Assembly (NCBI RefSeq): GCF_033001325.1
Contig: NZ_CP133111.1
Coordinates: forward strand, 2,790,001 to 2,854,000
DNA from: Rhodopseudomonas sp. BAL398
GTDB taxonomy: Bacteria > Pseudomonadota > Alphaproteobacteria > Rhizobiales > Xanthobacteraceae
Length of the DNA stretch: 64,000 nt
Direction: 5' to 3'
Under the pieces are notes generated by a model that did not search any database, was not told where the DNA came from, and saw only the letters and a program-made list of their open reading frames with translations. Position 1 is the stretch's first letter. Every line of letters begins with the position of its first letter. This document shows positions 49,155 through 58,216 of the stretch, piece after piece. The position numbers and the translations under genes are program-made.

Positions 49155-49739
49155 CCGGCGCGCTTGAATTGATGCGCGTGAGTGTAGCGCCCGACCGTGA
49201 TGGCGGCGCGCTTGGCCAGATCGACCAGCTCTTCGATCACCCGGTGGGTGAGCCGGGCCCCGGTCGGATGAACGATCGCCTTCTCCTGCAGGTGGTGTCG
49301 ACCACCACCCATTCCAGGCCCTTGGTCTGCGGTGCGCCGGTTCGATGTGCCACCGCCAGACTCTCCCGCAGCAGCGCTGTCAATTCCTCCTCGCCCAATC
49401 GTTTGCGCCAGCGGCTCAGCAAGGAGCGGTCGAACGGCAGATCGTGGCGGAACACCACCTCGCCGCAGAAGAACTGGCAATGTCGGTTCTCCACCCAGCG
49501 CGCGCACAAACCTCGTCGGACAGATTGGGCATGTGCTTGAGCATCAACAGCCCGGCGATCAGTCAGGTTCGGCAATGGCGGCTGCCCCGGCCCGGGCCGA
49601 CAGACGGCGCCGAACCGCGTCGCCAAAAACCCCGATCGAGCTCGGCGGTCAGCCGCCCCAGCGCATGCCCCGGATCGATGACCTGCTTCAGCGCCGGCCC
49701 AAACAACTCATCCTGACGATCGTCGCGTGGCTTGCTCAT
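49155..49739 (-). mobile_element. IS5-like transposase remnant, frameshifted and truncated
   Basis: Reverse-strand frames together spell an IS5-family transposase. It starts MSKPRDDRQDELFGPALKQV (from 49739), then CARWVENRH, FCGEVVFRHDLPFDRSLLSR and RWRKRLGEEELTALLRESL, VVDTT (catalytic Asp), and finally KRAAITVGRYTHAHQFKRA in a third frame. At least two frameshifts and an internal deletion are needed to join them, and the C-terminal part with the last DDE residues is missing. The 3' end fuses to the truncated radical SAM copy. Terminal inverted repeats cannot be identified, so the left boundary is uncertain. Confidence 0.8.
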
Positions 49740-49900
49740 CGTCTCCCTCCCGCCAGCAAAACGCCGGCCCGAAGGAATCCCGAAACGCCCAAATGAGAAT
49801 CCCAAAACGCAGGAAAACCGCGCTCAGGACGCCGCTTGCCTGTAGAATTGAATATTTCTCGAATAGAATCTAACTCGGAAAACAGCAACTTCCGAATTGT

Positions 49901-51478
49901 TCACGGACGGCTCTGATACCGCTCCTCGGTTGCGCCAGCGTGCTCGGATTTTGAGTTCATCGGAGCGTTATTTTTAGATTCTGACAGCGCCCGCTTACCC
50001 GCGACCGCGGTATCGCGTTTGTTGCGATCGGCGAGTTCCTGCCGCGCCATCGCCTCCTTCATCACATATCTGCAGCTGGCGCCAACGCAAATCGGATCGA
50101 TCCGGTTGTCCTTGATGTTCTGCCTCAGGCGTTGCATCGCCCGGCCATTCCAGATCTCGAGCGCGCTCGACGCCTTCAAATTGGCGATCGGTTTGGCGGC
50201 CATACAGCATGGCTTGACGTCGGCGTTCGCCTCAAACGCCATCCAATGCCACGGCGCGCGGCACTCGGAATATTCTGGCAACTTCTCCGTGAGTTCGTTT
50301 GCCCTGCCGTACAAGGTCACCTGAAATCGCGGATCGACGAACAGGTAAAGCCCGAGCCCCGCGGCGATCGCGATCGCCTCTTCGATGAAGGGCCGGATCA
50401 GTTCCGGATTGTTCTCGGGAAGGTTGTCGCGATAATCGAATACCTTGCCATTCTTCGCGACACTCCAGTCGAACGCCTCTCCGGAATTGAGATGATACAG
50501 CTCGACGCCATCGACGCCGATCTCGTGCGCGAGGCGCACCAGCTTGGGAGCGTCTGCGACGTTGGCTTTGGTCACCGTCATGTTGAACAGGATGCGAATC
50601 GGATTGGCCGACGTCGCGCGCTGCCGCACCAATTCCTTCATGTTCGCAAGCAGCCTTGCAAAATCACCCCCGCGGATATCCGCGTAGGTCTCGGGGGTGG
50701 CGGCGTCGAATGAAACGCTGATGTGATCGACGTTATGCTTCAGCAGCCGCTCGATGTTCTTCGAACTGAAGGTCAGGCCGTTGGTGTTGAATTCGATCTT
50801 CGCGCCCGGATTTCCTTCCAGCAGCGTGAACCAATCCCAGAATTTTCGAGCCATCAGCGGCTCGCCGGCGCCGCCGTGAATTTGAATCCGCGCCGCCCCC
50901 ATGGCGGCGTCTCTGATTTTCGGGATCAGCTCCGGCGGGAAATCCTCAAGGCCCGCATTGTTGTCGCCCTCCTGACCATGGTGAGCGTAGCAGGTGACGC
51001 AGCGCAGATTGCACTTGTCAGTCACTGCGATGGTCATCTCGCTTGGCGTGTAGTCGGCGACAAGCGGCAATTCGCGCAATCCAACTTCCCGCTTGTGATA
51101 ATTCATCGCATGGTCGGACGGTGCTTCGACACCGAAGACCATCAGCCCGAGGTCGCGCGGGCCGCCCTCCGGCCGGAACGGCCGTGATAGATCGAGGCTG
51201 ATCAGATCCCCCGATCGGGCACCCAATCCAGCAAGATCAATCGTCACCTTCCCGCGACCCAGAACAATGGGAACCGACGAATATCCGGCATCGCTTACCA
51301 CCCGGCAATCGGTCTCACCGAACTGCTCAGGCCTGGCATAGTCAATCAACAAATACCGTCCCGCACCTGGCGGAACTACCAGGCGAGATACCTTTCCCGA
51401 CCACCTCCAAGACAAATCCGAAAGCTTCTCAATGGGATGCCATCCGTCGAGAAAGATATTATCATTCAGGATGTTCAT
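49901..51478 (-). CDS. Radical SAM/SPASM protein with an N-terminal beta-rich domain (paralogue 2)
   Basis: A 525-residue paralogue of the protein encoded at 47076-48563. The cluster cysteines are C156, C160 and C163 (CNLRCVTC) followed by YAHHGQEGDNN. The SAM-binding site reads IHGGAGEPLM. SPASM-type motifs are ECRAPWHWM, KPCCMA, IWNGRAMQRLR and ICVGASCRY. The N-terminal domain (1-115) has DGWHPIEKLSDLSWRW and DYARPEQF, parallel to paralogue 1. The last 50 residues are a charged, repeat-free tail. ATG at 51478 (a TTG at 51490 is less likely). A glycan or sugar-nucleotide substrate is suggested only by position. Confidence 0.87.
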   Translation of the reverse strand: MNILNDNIFLDGWHPIEKLSDLSWRWSGKVSRLVVPPGAGRYLLIDYARPEQFGETDCRVVSDAGYSSVPIVLGRGKVTIDLAGLGARSGDLISLDLSRPFRPEGGPRDLGLMVFGVEAPSDHAMNYHKREVGLRELPLVADYTPSEMTIAVTDKCNLRCVTCYAHHGQEGDNNAGLEDFPPELIPKIRDAAMGAARIQIHGGAGEPLMARKFWDWFTLLEGNPGAKIEFNTNGLTFSSKNIERLLKHNVDHISVSFDAATPETYADIRGGDFARLLANMKELVRQRATSANPIRILFNMTVTKANVADAPKLVRLAHEIGVDGVELYHLNSGEAFDWSVAKNGKVFDYRDNLPENNPELIRPFIEEAIAIAAGLGLYLFVDPRFQVTLYGRANELTEKLPEYSECRAPWHWMAFEANADVKPCCMAAKPIANLKASSALEIWNGRAMQRLRQNIKDNRIDPICVGASCRYVMKEAMARQELADRNKRDTAVAGKRALSESKNNAPMNSKSEHAGATEERYQSRP

Positions 51479-51909
51479 GTCTGCTCGCAATCTTCGCTCG
51501 GGGACTCTTGGTCCTTGCAGCTACTCTCGAAGACCAAAGCCGCGGAGCACGATAGATCAATATGATCATTTATCGCAGAGCGGGATAAATATGCAAGGGT
51601 GTAGCTGACGAACTACGCACCACCGGCTGTGAGTTCCACCGGCTCCAAGGCCTGTTGGCGCCGCCGGCTGGTGGATACCGTGCTACCATCGAGCTCTCAA
51701 CACCGAAGGAACCATCGACCGCCCCGGGGGCACCGTTTTCGGCAGCGAATCGGCGCTCTACGGGAGCCACTGTTGAGAAAAGAGCGGTTCCCTGTTCCCT
51801 CCGTCCGAGGATAATCTTCCCGACGGGAACACGAACAGTGAGTTCCCGGCACAAACTTCTACCCCCGCAGTTCCACGGCAAAGGCCAGCCGAGAAAAGAG
51901 CGTACCACG
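51479..51909. other. Divergent intergenic region between radical SAM and glycosyltransferase genes
   Basis: About 431 nt. It must hold promoters for both directions; an A/T-rich stretch at 51550-51600 is a likely place. Open frames on both strands (for example 51570-51908, minus) show no motif I recognise. Short repeats of CCACCGGCT occur at about 51620-51645. Confidence 0.4.
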
Positions 51910-52947
51910 ATGCGGATATTGTACTATTCAAGTCATGAAGTTCTGGAATATGACGAATTGCGAATGCTGATAGCGGAAGGTCACCGTGTCTTCAGCATCG
52001 GCCACCACTTCGATCCTTTCGCCTTGAGCGGCGACCTCAGGCCGTTGCTGCCGGGCGCTCTTGACCATCAACTATTCAATGAGTTTCACCTGACAGGGTG
52101 TGACTTAGCGCAAAAGAAGATCACCAAGGCTTTCATTCGTCATTTTGACATCGTGGTGATCATGCATGATCCAATCCTGCTGCTTCGAAACCTTGACGCA
52201 TTCGGCGACATTCCGATCGTCATCAGGACGATCGGTCAATCCGACCTCTCGCTTGAGGACACCTACAGGAGGCTTGGAAATCGCATCAAGATCGTACGCT
52301 ATTCCGATCGCGAGACAGCGCTCGCCGGATTCGCCAAGACCGATGCTGTGATCTATTTCGGGAAATATGGCACCGACTTCCTGCCGTGGAATGGCGGAAA
52401 TGCCGGGATCACGTTTCACAATTCCTATGATTTTCGGGATCACAGTACGGTTCCCGCTCTTGAGATGTGGAAGCAGTTCGGCGCCGCGACCGGTTCCGAA
52501 TTGTGGGGTGTCGGCAATGGCCGCGTCGCCGCGTCGCGGGGCAAGGCGGCGACGGACCAGATGCGGACGCTCTTGTCCAAGGCCTCCTGGTATTTCTACA
52601 TCTACACGTTTCCGCCGTCCTACACGCTGAGCCTGATAGAAGCGATGCTCGCCGGCGTGCCGGTAATCGCGCCTTCATTACCTTTGGTCGAGAGCATCTA
52701 TCCCGACACAATGTATGGGTCGCTACGGGCCTGGTCGTCACCCCGATATGAGGTGGAGGAGATCGTCGGCGACGGCGGCCTCTTCTACAATTCGATCGAA
52801 CAAGCCATCGAGATCGCGGGCCTTCTCAGATCCGATCCGGAGTATGGACGCTCACTATCGAATGCAGCCCGGGCCAATGCCCTCGCGCGCTTCGACGCGG
52901 AAACGATCGCGCCGCGTTGGAGCCGATTTCTCAATTCCATTCTTTAA
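51910..52947 (+). CDS. Glycosyltransferase-like protein (GT-B)
   Basis: A 345-residue protein starting MRILYYSSHEVLEYDELRML. The N-terminal half has FDIVVIMHDPILLL, and the C-terminal donor half has SYTLSLIEAMLAGVPVIAPS, typical of GT4 enzymes, followed by a glycine-rich YEVEEIVGDGGLFYN. An insertion with WGVGNGRVAASRGKAATDQM is unusual. The open frame continues upstream to 51655 with no homology, so the ATG at 51910 is used. It lies between the second radical SAM gene (divergent) and a methyltransferase. Confidence 0.78.
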   Translation: MRILYYSSHEVLEYDELRMLIAEGHRVFSIGHHFDPFALSGDLRPLLPGALDHQLFNEFHLTGCDLAQKKITKAFIRHFDIVVIMHDPILLLRNLDAFGDIPIVIRTIGQSDLSLEDTYRRLGNRIKIVRYSDRETALAGFAKTDAVIYFGKYGTDFLPWNGGNAGITFHNSYDFRDHSTVPALEMWKQFGAATGSELWGVGNGRVAASRGKAATDQMRTLLSKASWYFYIYTFPPSYTLSLIEAMLAGVPVIAPSLPLVESIYPDTMYGSLRAWSSPRYEVEEIVGDGGLFYNSIEQAIEIAGLLRSDPEYGRSLSNAARANALARFDAETIAPRWSRFLNSIL

Positions 52948-53284
52948 CTGGGAACGCCCGCAGCGGCGGCCTGACATCAAGGTTTCGGCGCGATGGGCCC
53001 GCTGTGCCTGACACGAGAGGTCGTGGCAGCGCCGACCGCAGCTGATCAGGCGGACCAACACGATCCGAGCGGAACCGCCCGACCGCCCGCCAACGGCGTT
53101 GGCTTCTCTATTCCTCATCGCTCGATGTCAACGCATCAATTGCCGACCGCCATCGCTATCCCCGTCACATCCATTCCCGAAGCTGAATGTGACCGCTGGG
53201 GCGAATAATTATGACGTGACGCTCGCGAACTATAGTATTGGACTGATTTCGGGCGAATGTTTTGAGATTATATTGGAGTGTTCA
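52948..53284. other. Gap between glycosyltransferase and methyltransferase genes
   Basis: About 337 nt. The left part is G+C-rich with no motif; the right part (53205-53284) is A/T-rich (TATAGTATTGGACTG, TTTTGAGATTATATTGGAG) and is the probable promoter region of the methyltransferase gene. No other gene is supported. Confidence 0.4.
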
Positions 53285-54391
53285 ATGCAGAATTTTTTAG
53301 GATTATCGGAATCTGTCGTCCGTTATACGATATGGCCGCTTGTCCCAGAGGCAGCCAAGCGTGCATTACGTCCATCGATTATGCGAATTCGGGGAGACGT
53401 CATCGCAGCGCCACCGCTTACCGATGATCAACTTCAGGATATTACGAATGTAGATCCTGAGGTGGCGCTGATCGCCCAACGCTATCATGATATCATTGGC
53501 GGGGCCGCCAATCGAATAGGAGACGGCGGAACCAATGCGGGCACCCCACTGACGTCTCCTGCAGCCATCGACGCTTTGGTTGGTTACGGCCACCACGCGG
53601 CTGTTCACTCCCATGACGCGATGTTGCGACTGATCCATAGCTTTCATTATCGTTTCCCGGAGACACCGAACGACCCGCATTCTGACGAATACAAGAAATT
53701 CTGGCTCGAACAGTACCGGCAGGTGGCCCAACGGGACTATGCTTTCAGTAATGAATCTCATGATTTCGACGTTCGCTTCGAGACCGACGTATATCCCTAT
53801 AATACGCGGAATCCTCAGGTGATTGCCGCACATATCATGGCCATCGGAGCGATCATTGAATCTATCCCGATGCCGCCGCCGTCGCGGGTTCTTGAAATGG
53901 GAGTTGGGTGGGGAAACGTTGCGTTACAGATCGGCTTGGCCGGCTATGACGTGACTGTGCTCGACATCGAACGCAAATATCTCGAAATCGTCGAGCGACG
54001 TTTCAAGAAAGACGGATTGAAAGTCAGCTGCGTCCTGGGCGAGTTTTTCGAAGCAGAGCGCATCGAAGGGACATTCGATGTTATTCTGTTTTATGAATGC
54101 TTCCACCATTGCCTGGAGCACGCCTCGCTGCTGAAGATGCTGAAGCGTAAGCTTTCGCAAAATGGCGTGATTATCTTCGCAGGAGAAACGATTGACGACA
54201 GTCTGCCGTTCGCATGGGGTCTGAATCCTTCGGGGCAGGGAGTGTGGTCAATCCGTCATCGCGGCTGGATGGAATTGTCATTCACTGAGCGGTATTTCCT
54301 CGATCTCCTCGACCACGCAGGATTTGTCGTGACCAAGAATCGAAATCCGCATAGCGCTCACAGTACGGTTTATACGGCGCGCGTTCGATAG
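53285..54391 (+). CDS. Class I SAM-dependent methyltransferase
   Basis: A 368-residue protein. The SAM-binding motif VLEMGVGWGNVALQIGLAGY is at about 202-221, followed by DVTVLDIE (motif II acidic residue) and LFYECFHHCLEHASLLKML. The N-terminal 195 residues are poorly conserved. The ATG at 53285 has GGAG 6 nt upstream, and the leader is A/T-rich, unlike neighbouring DNA. The substrate is unknown; a sugar or aglycone in the polysaccharide pathway is plausible from context. Confidence 0.82.
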   Translation: MQNFLGLSESVVRYTIWPLVPEAAKRALRPSIMRIRGDVIAAPPLTDDQLQDITNVDPEVALIAQRYHDIIGGAANRIGDGGTNAGTPLTSPAAIDALVGYGHHAAVHSHDAMLRLIHSFHYRFPETPNDPHSDEYKKFWLEQYRQVAQRDYAFSNESHDFDVRFETDVYPYNTRNPQVIAAHIMAIGAIIESIPMPPPSRVLEMGVGWGNVALQIGLAGYDVTVLDIERKYLEIVERRFKKDGLKVSCVLGEFFEAERIEGTFDVILFYECFHHCLEHASLLKMLKRKLSQNGVIIFAGETIDDSLPFAWGLNPSGQGVWSIRHRGWMELSFTERYFLDLLDHAGFVVTKNRNPHSAHSTVYTARVR

Positions 54392-54534
54392 CCACCGCTG
54401 GGGGGCCGCGACGATCAAGACATTACCAATTGTAGCGGTCGCCGTTCGTGCAAGTTCTTACATCGGGCCCAGGAATCAAAACCTCTTGGGCGCAAGGCAA
54501 TCCCGTCGGGGGGCATCCCACGCCCACGGCACGG

Positions 54535-55413
54535 TCAACTTGATTGCTGGCCGTGCCGGGCGGAGGCGGACCGATCGAAGCGCGGGCGGAACTCGCGCGG
54601 ATTCCAACCGAAATCCCGGATCGCCGGACTTGCATCAAAAACCATGTCTTTTGCCATCCGACTTCCCATCGCCACATTGGCGTCGCGAACGAAGGGTTGC
54701 GCCAGCGCCAGCGCCGCTTTCCAGACCGCCATGGGAATCGCGACGACCCGACGACGCCGGTTGAGGCCGTCGAAGATCCGCCCCACCATTTCACGATAGC
54801 TGATGGTGTCGGTGCCGGGCACTGCATAGATCTTGTTGGCTGCAACCGCACTTGCGGCGGCGGCGACCGCGCCGGCCGCTAGGTCGCGCGCATGCACCGG
54901 CTGCCGCAAGCCGGCGCCGTTGCCGGCTAGCGGCATCACCCCGACCCGCTCGATCAAGCGCGACAACCGCGTGACATTGGCGTCACGGCCCTCATCATAG
55001 ATCATGGTCGGCCTTAGCACGGTCCAGCTGATCCCCAACCGTTGGCAGGCCTCGATCAGTTCGCTTTCGGCCCTCGCCCATTCGCGCATACTCTCGCGCT
55101 CGGCGGCAACCTCGGAATTGATCTTGGTCACCAAGCTGGTCGATGTCAGCGCGACGACGCGCTGCAGCGATGCGCAGGCCAGGTCCGGCAGTGCCTTGGC
55201 CAGAAGTCCGGCATAGGCGGTACAATATAGCGTGGTGAACGGCGGCAGCTTCAACGCCGTGGGCGCGGCAAGATCGCCCGCGAACCAAGCCACCTCGGCG
55301 GTGTCGGGACGCGCGGCCCGGGACAGCGCCATCGGCCGTTCGCCGGCGCGGACCAGTTCATCGACAATATGGCCGCCGACCATGCCGGTTGCTCCGATCA
55401 CCAGACTTGTCAT
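54535..55413 (-). CDS. NAD(P)-dependent epimerase/dehydratase (SDR-e)
   Basis: A 292-residue extended SDR. The N-terminal MTSLVIGATGMVGGHIVDEL holds the NAD(P)-binding glycine motif, and VVALTSTSLVTK and WTVLRPTMIYDEGRDANVTR follow. It lacks a clear YxxxK, so it belongs to the atypical group of NmrA/epimerase-like SDRs sometimes annotated as sugar reductases or quinone reductases. The last region (FVRDANVAMGSRMAKDMVFD) matches the C-terminal substrate domain. It is convergent with the methyltransferase gene. Confidence 0.78.
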   Translation of the reverse strand: MTSLVIGATGMVGGHIVDELVRAGERPMALSRAARPDTAEVAWFAGDLAAPTALKLPPFTTLYCTAYAGLLAKALPDLACASLQRVVALTSTSLVTKINSEVAAERESMREWARAESELIEACQRLGISWTVLRPTMIYDEGRDANVTRLSRLIERVGVMPLAGNGAGLRQPVHARDLAAGAVAAAASAVAANKIYAVPGTDTISYREMVGRIFDGLNRRRRVVAIPMAVWKAALALAQPFVRDANVAMGSRMAKDMVFDASPAIRDFGWNPREFRPRFDRSASARHGQQSS

Positions 55414-55903
55414 GGCCCGACTCCGTTCCGCTGCCCGATGCTCACACAGGTAGAGGGATCAATGCCCCCGGAACACTTCCCGATCGGCTGAGGATGGCGT
55501 TGTAACGCCTTGCGAAAATCCGCGCAAATTGCCCGGCCGGAACTGACGTGCGCCGCATTTTGCCCCGCTCCGGCACCATTAACACTGATTGATCAGCGGC
55601 TTGTCGGCGTGCTAAGCAGCCGCGGAGAACCGGCGGCATGACGTTGCGTATTGTGCCATTGACCATGTCGGTCAACCCGGAAGGCCTTTCGTCGATTTAA
55701 GCCGCGATCGACAATACGACCAAGGATCTCGATTCTGTGGTGCTCGATCCCGCCAATATCGATCGGCTACTCCGTGATGGAGACAACCTCGGCGACGACG
55801 ACAGCATCCGTCTTGACGACGACGATGGTCGCTCCTGCGCGAGCTCGTCTCAGCAATCCGACGCGCGAATCCAATTTTTTGCTTGATTGACAAGGCCATC
55901 CTC
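55414..55903. other. Non-coding gap upstream of the phosphomannomutase gene
   Basis: About 490 nt without a supported gene. A frame from the ATG at 55638 runs for 82 codons but is broken by an in-frame TAA at 55698; its distal part is aspartate-rich (SIRLDDDDGRS). No promoter, RNA or repeat is clearly recognised, but the promoters of both flanking, divergent genes must lie here. Confidence 0.45.
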
Positions 55904-57403
55904 ATGTTCCCCACGCCCAAGCCCGTGCTTTCCCCCAACACCTACGCTTACGAATCCGAGCCGATGGTGAAGCCGACCGGCTTTCGCGAATATGACGCGC
56001 GCTGGCTGTTCGGCCAGGAGATCAATCTGATGGGAGTGCAGGCGCTGGGCATGGGGCTTGGCGTGCTGATCGCCGAACTCGGCCAGAAGCAGGAGATCGT
56101 CACCGGGCATGATTTCCGCAGCTATTCGGCCTCGATCAAATACGCGCTGATCTCCGGGTTGATGGCGGCCGGCTGCAAGGTGCACGACATTGGCCTGTGC
56201 ATGACGCCGATGGCGTATTTCGCGCAGTTCGAGCTCGATGTCCCCTGCGTCGCGATGGTCACCGCCTCGCATAACGACAATGGCTGGACCGGGGTCAAGA
56301 TGGGCGCCAACCGGCCGCTGACCTTCGGGCCGGACGAGATGACGCGGCTGAAGGAGATCGTGCTCGGCGCGAAATTCGCCAACAAGGCCGGCGGCTCCTA
56401 TGTGTTTCATGAAAACTTTCCGGCGCGCTACATCGCCGACCTCACCAAGCATCCGAAGCTGAAGCGCAAGCTCAAAGTGGTGGTGGCCTGCGGCAACGGC
56501 ACCGCTGGCGCCTTTGCGCCACAGGTGATGGAGGCGATCGGCTGCGAGGTGGTGCGGCTCGATTGCGAGCTCGACCACTCCTTTCCGAAATACAATCCGA
56601 ACCCGGAAGACATGGAGATGCTGCACGCGATCCGCGACGCGGTGCTGGAGCACAAGGCCGATGTCGGGCTCGGCTTCGACGGCGATGGCGACCGCTGCGG
56701 CGTGGTCGACAACACCGGCGAGGAAATCTTCGCCGACAAGGTCGGCGTGATGCTGGCGCGGGACATGTCGGCGATCACCAAGGACGCAACCTTCGTGGTC
56801 GACGTCAAATCAACCGGGCTGTTCGTCACCGATCCGGTGCTGCAGGCCCAGGGCGCCAAGACCACCTATTGGAAGACCGGCCATTCCTACATGAAGCGCC
56901 GCACCCATGAGACGAAGGCGCTGGCCGGCTTCGAGAAATCCGGACACTTCTTCTTCAACGCCCCGGTCGGCCGCGGCTATGATGACGGCTTGGTCTCGGC
57001 GATCGCGGTCTGCGAGATGCTCGACCGCGCCACCGGCAAGACCATGTCGGATCTGAAAAACGCGCTGCCCAAGACCTGGTCGTCGCCGACAATGTCGCCG
57101 CATTGCGCCGACGAGACCAAATATGGCGTGGTCGACGCCGTGGTGAAGCATTTCGAGGCCGCTCACGCCAAGGGCGACAAGGTCGCGGGGCAAAGCATCC
57201 GCGATCTCGTCACCGTCAACGGCGTGCGCGTCACCTGCGAGGACGGCAGCTGGGGCCTGGTGCGGGCGTCGTCGAACAAGCCGGAGCTGGTGGTCGTGGT
57301 CGAGAGCCCGGTGTCGGAGGCGCGGATGCACGAAATGTTCGAGGCGGTCAATGTCGTGCTGCGCACCCATCCTGAGGTCGGCGCCTATAATCAGACGATC
57401 TGA
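55904..57403 (+). CDS. Phosphomannomutase/phosphoglucomutase
   Basis: A 499-residue alpha-D-phosphohexomutase that interconverts 6-phospho and 1-phospho sugars, supplying mannose-1-phosphate to ManC. Signatures are GFREYDARWLFG, the phosphoserine loop MVTASHNDNGWTGVKMG, the metal-binding loop GFDGDGDRCGVVD and the sugar-binding region GFEKSGHFFFN. The ATG at 55904 is used; the frame extends to a TTG at 55883. It closes the polysaccharide locus on the right, divergent from the SDR gene. Confidence 0.94.
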   Translation: MFPTPKPVLSPNTYAYESEPMVKPTGFREYDARWLFGQEINLMGVQALGMGLGVLIAELGQKQEIVTGHDFRSYSASIKYALISGLMAAGCKVHDIGLCMTPMAYFAQFELDVPCVAMVTASHNDNGWTGVKMGANRPLTFGPDEMTRLKEIVLGAKFANKAGGSYVFHENFPARYIADLTKHPKLKRKLKVVVACGNGTAGAFAPQVMEAIGCEVVRLDCELDHSFPKYNPNPEDMEMLHAIRDAVLEHKADVGLGFDGDGDRCGVVDNTGEEIFADKVGVMLARDMSAITKDATFVVDVKSTGLFVTDPVLQAQGAKTTYWKTGHSYMKRRTHETKALAGFEKSGHFFFNAPVGRGYDDGLVSAIAVCEMLDRATGKTMSDLKNALPKTWSSPTMSPHCADETKYGVVDAVVKHFEAAHAKGDKVAGQSIRDLVTVNGVRVTCEDGSWGLVRASSNKPELVVVVESPVSEARMHEMFEAVNVVLRTHPEVGAYNQTI

Positions 57404-57433
57404 CGGCCGCACTACACCGTTGATCGAACCGGC

Positions 57434-58153
57434 TCACGCCGGCGCCAAGTTGCCGAGCGGGATGCCGAGCCGGGCCGCCACGCGACGCGCGGTGGCTTCG
57501 CGCTGCGCGGTGATGTCGGCGACGGCTGCGCGGGCCTGCTGCAGGATCATCGGCGGCGCGGTCTCCGGCGTGCCGCTGTCGAACGGCGGCTCCGGCGCAT
57601 AGACCATGTAAAGCTGGATGCCTTTGGCGACGTCGTCGCCACGCAGTTCCGCGGCAAGCCGCAATGCGCCGTCGATGCCGGCGGTGACGCCGGCGGCGAA
57701 CACCCAGTCGCCGTCGACGACGACGCGCTCATTGACCGGGATAGCGCCGAAATACGGTAGCAGGTGAAACGAGGCCCAATGCGTGGTGGCGCGCCGCCCC
57801 ATCAGCAGCCCGGCGGCGCCGCAGATCAAAGCGCCGGTGCAGACCGAAAAGATCCGCGCATGCGCCGCCTGGCGGCGGATCCAGTCGAGCACATTGGCGT
57901 CTTCCATCAAGGCTTGCTGGCCAAAACCCCCGGGCACATGGAGCACGTCAAGCTGCGGCGCATCGGCAATCGGGGCATCCGGCGTCAGCCGAAGCCCCCT
58001 GAGGTCGCGGACCGGATCGGCGGTCACGCCATAGACCCGATAGGTGGCGTTGGGAATCCGCGACAGCACTTCGAACGGCCCGGTAAGATCAATCTGATCC
58101 AGGCCCTCGAATAGCAGCGAACCGATCTGCAGATGCTGGTCTGACGGAATCAT
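57434..58153 (-). CDS. DJ-1/PfpI family protein, isonitrile hydratase-like
   Basis: A 239-residue protein. DLTGPFEVLSR near the N-terminus and the nucleophile-elbow FSVCTGALICGAAGLL with Cys followed by Thr match the InhA isonitrile hydratase group, as does GRRATTHWASF. The activity could be hydration of an isonitrile or a glyoxalase-like function. ATG at 58153 has AAGGAG 6 nt upstream. It is divergent from a GlxA-type regulator that shares the DJ-1 fold, and an inverted repeat lies in the short spacer. Confidence 0.88.
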   Translation of the reverse strand: MIPSDQHLQIGSLLFEGLDQIDLTGPFEVLSRIPNATYRVYGVTADPVRDLRGLRLTPDAPIADAPQLDVLHVPGGFGQQALMEDANVLDWIRRQAAHARIFSVCTGALICGAAGLLMGRRATTHWASFHLLPYFGAIPVNERVVVDGDWVFAAGVTAGIDGALRLAAELRGDDVAKGIQLYMVYAPEPPFDSGTPETAPPMILQQARAAVADITAQREATARRVAARLGIPLGNLAPA

Positions 58154-58168
58154 GGTGGTCTCCTTTGT

Positions 58169-58212
58169 GCCAAAACGCTGGACAGGCCCATCCTAATCCG
58201 GCAGGTTTTGGC
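58169..58212. promoter_or_regulatory. Inverted repeat in the PfpI/GlxA divergent spacer
   Basis: GCCAAAAC (58169-58176) and GTTTTGGC (58205-58212) form a perfect 8-bp inverted repeat 28 nt apart, in the 63-nt gap between two divergent genes. A likely binding site for the AraC-type regulator encoded to the right, which would give shared control of both genes. Confidence 0.5.
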
Positions 58213-58216
58213 GGAA

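Noticed and set aside
51570-51908. 112-codon minus-strand frame and 85-codon plus-strand extension upstream of the glycosyltransferase at 51910.
   Set aside because: No conserved motif, no ribosome-binding site, and it covers the divergent promoter region.
55638-55886. An 82-codon frame with an aspartate-rich end in the gap before the phosphomannomutase gene.
   Set aside because: It is broken by an in-frame TAA at 55698 and shows no similarity to a family I recognise; could be a decayed small gene but support is too weak.
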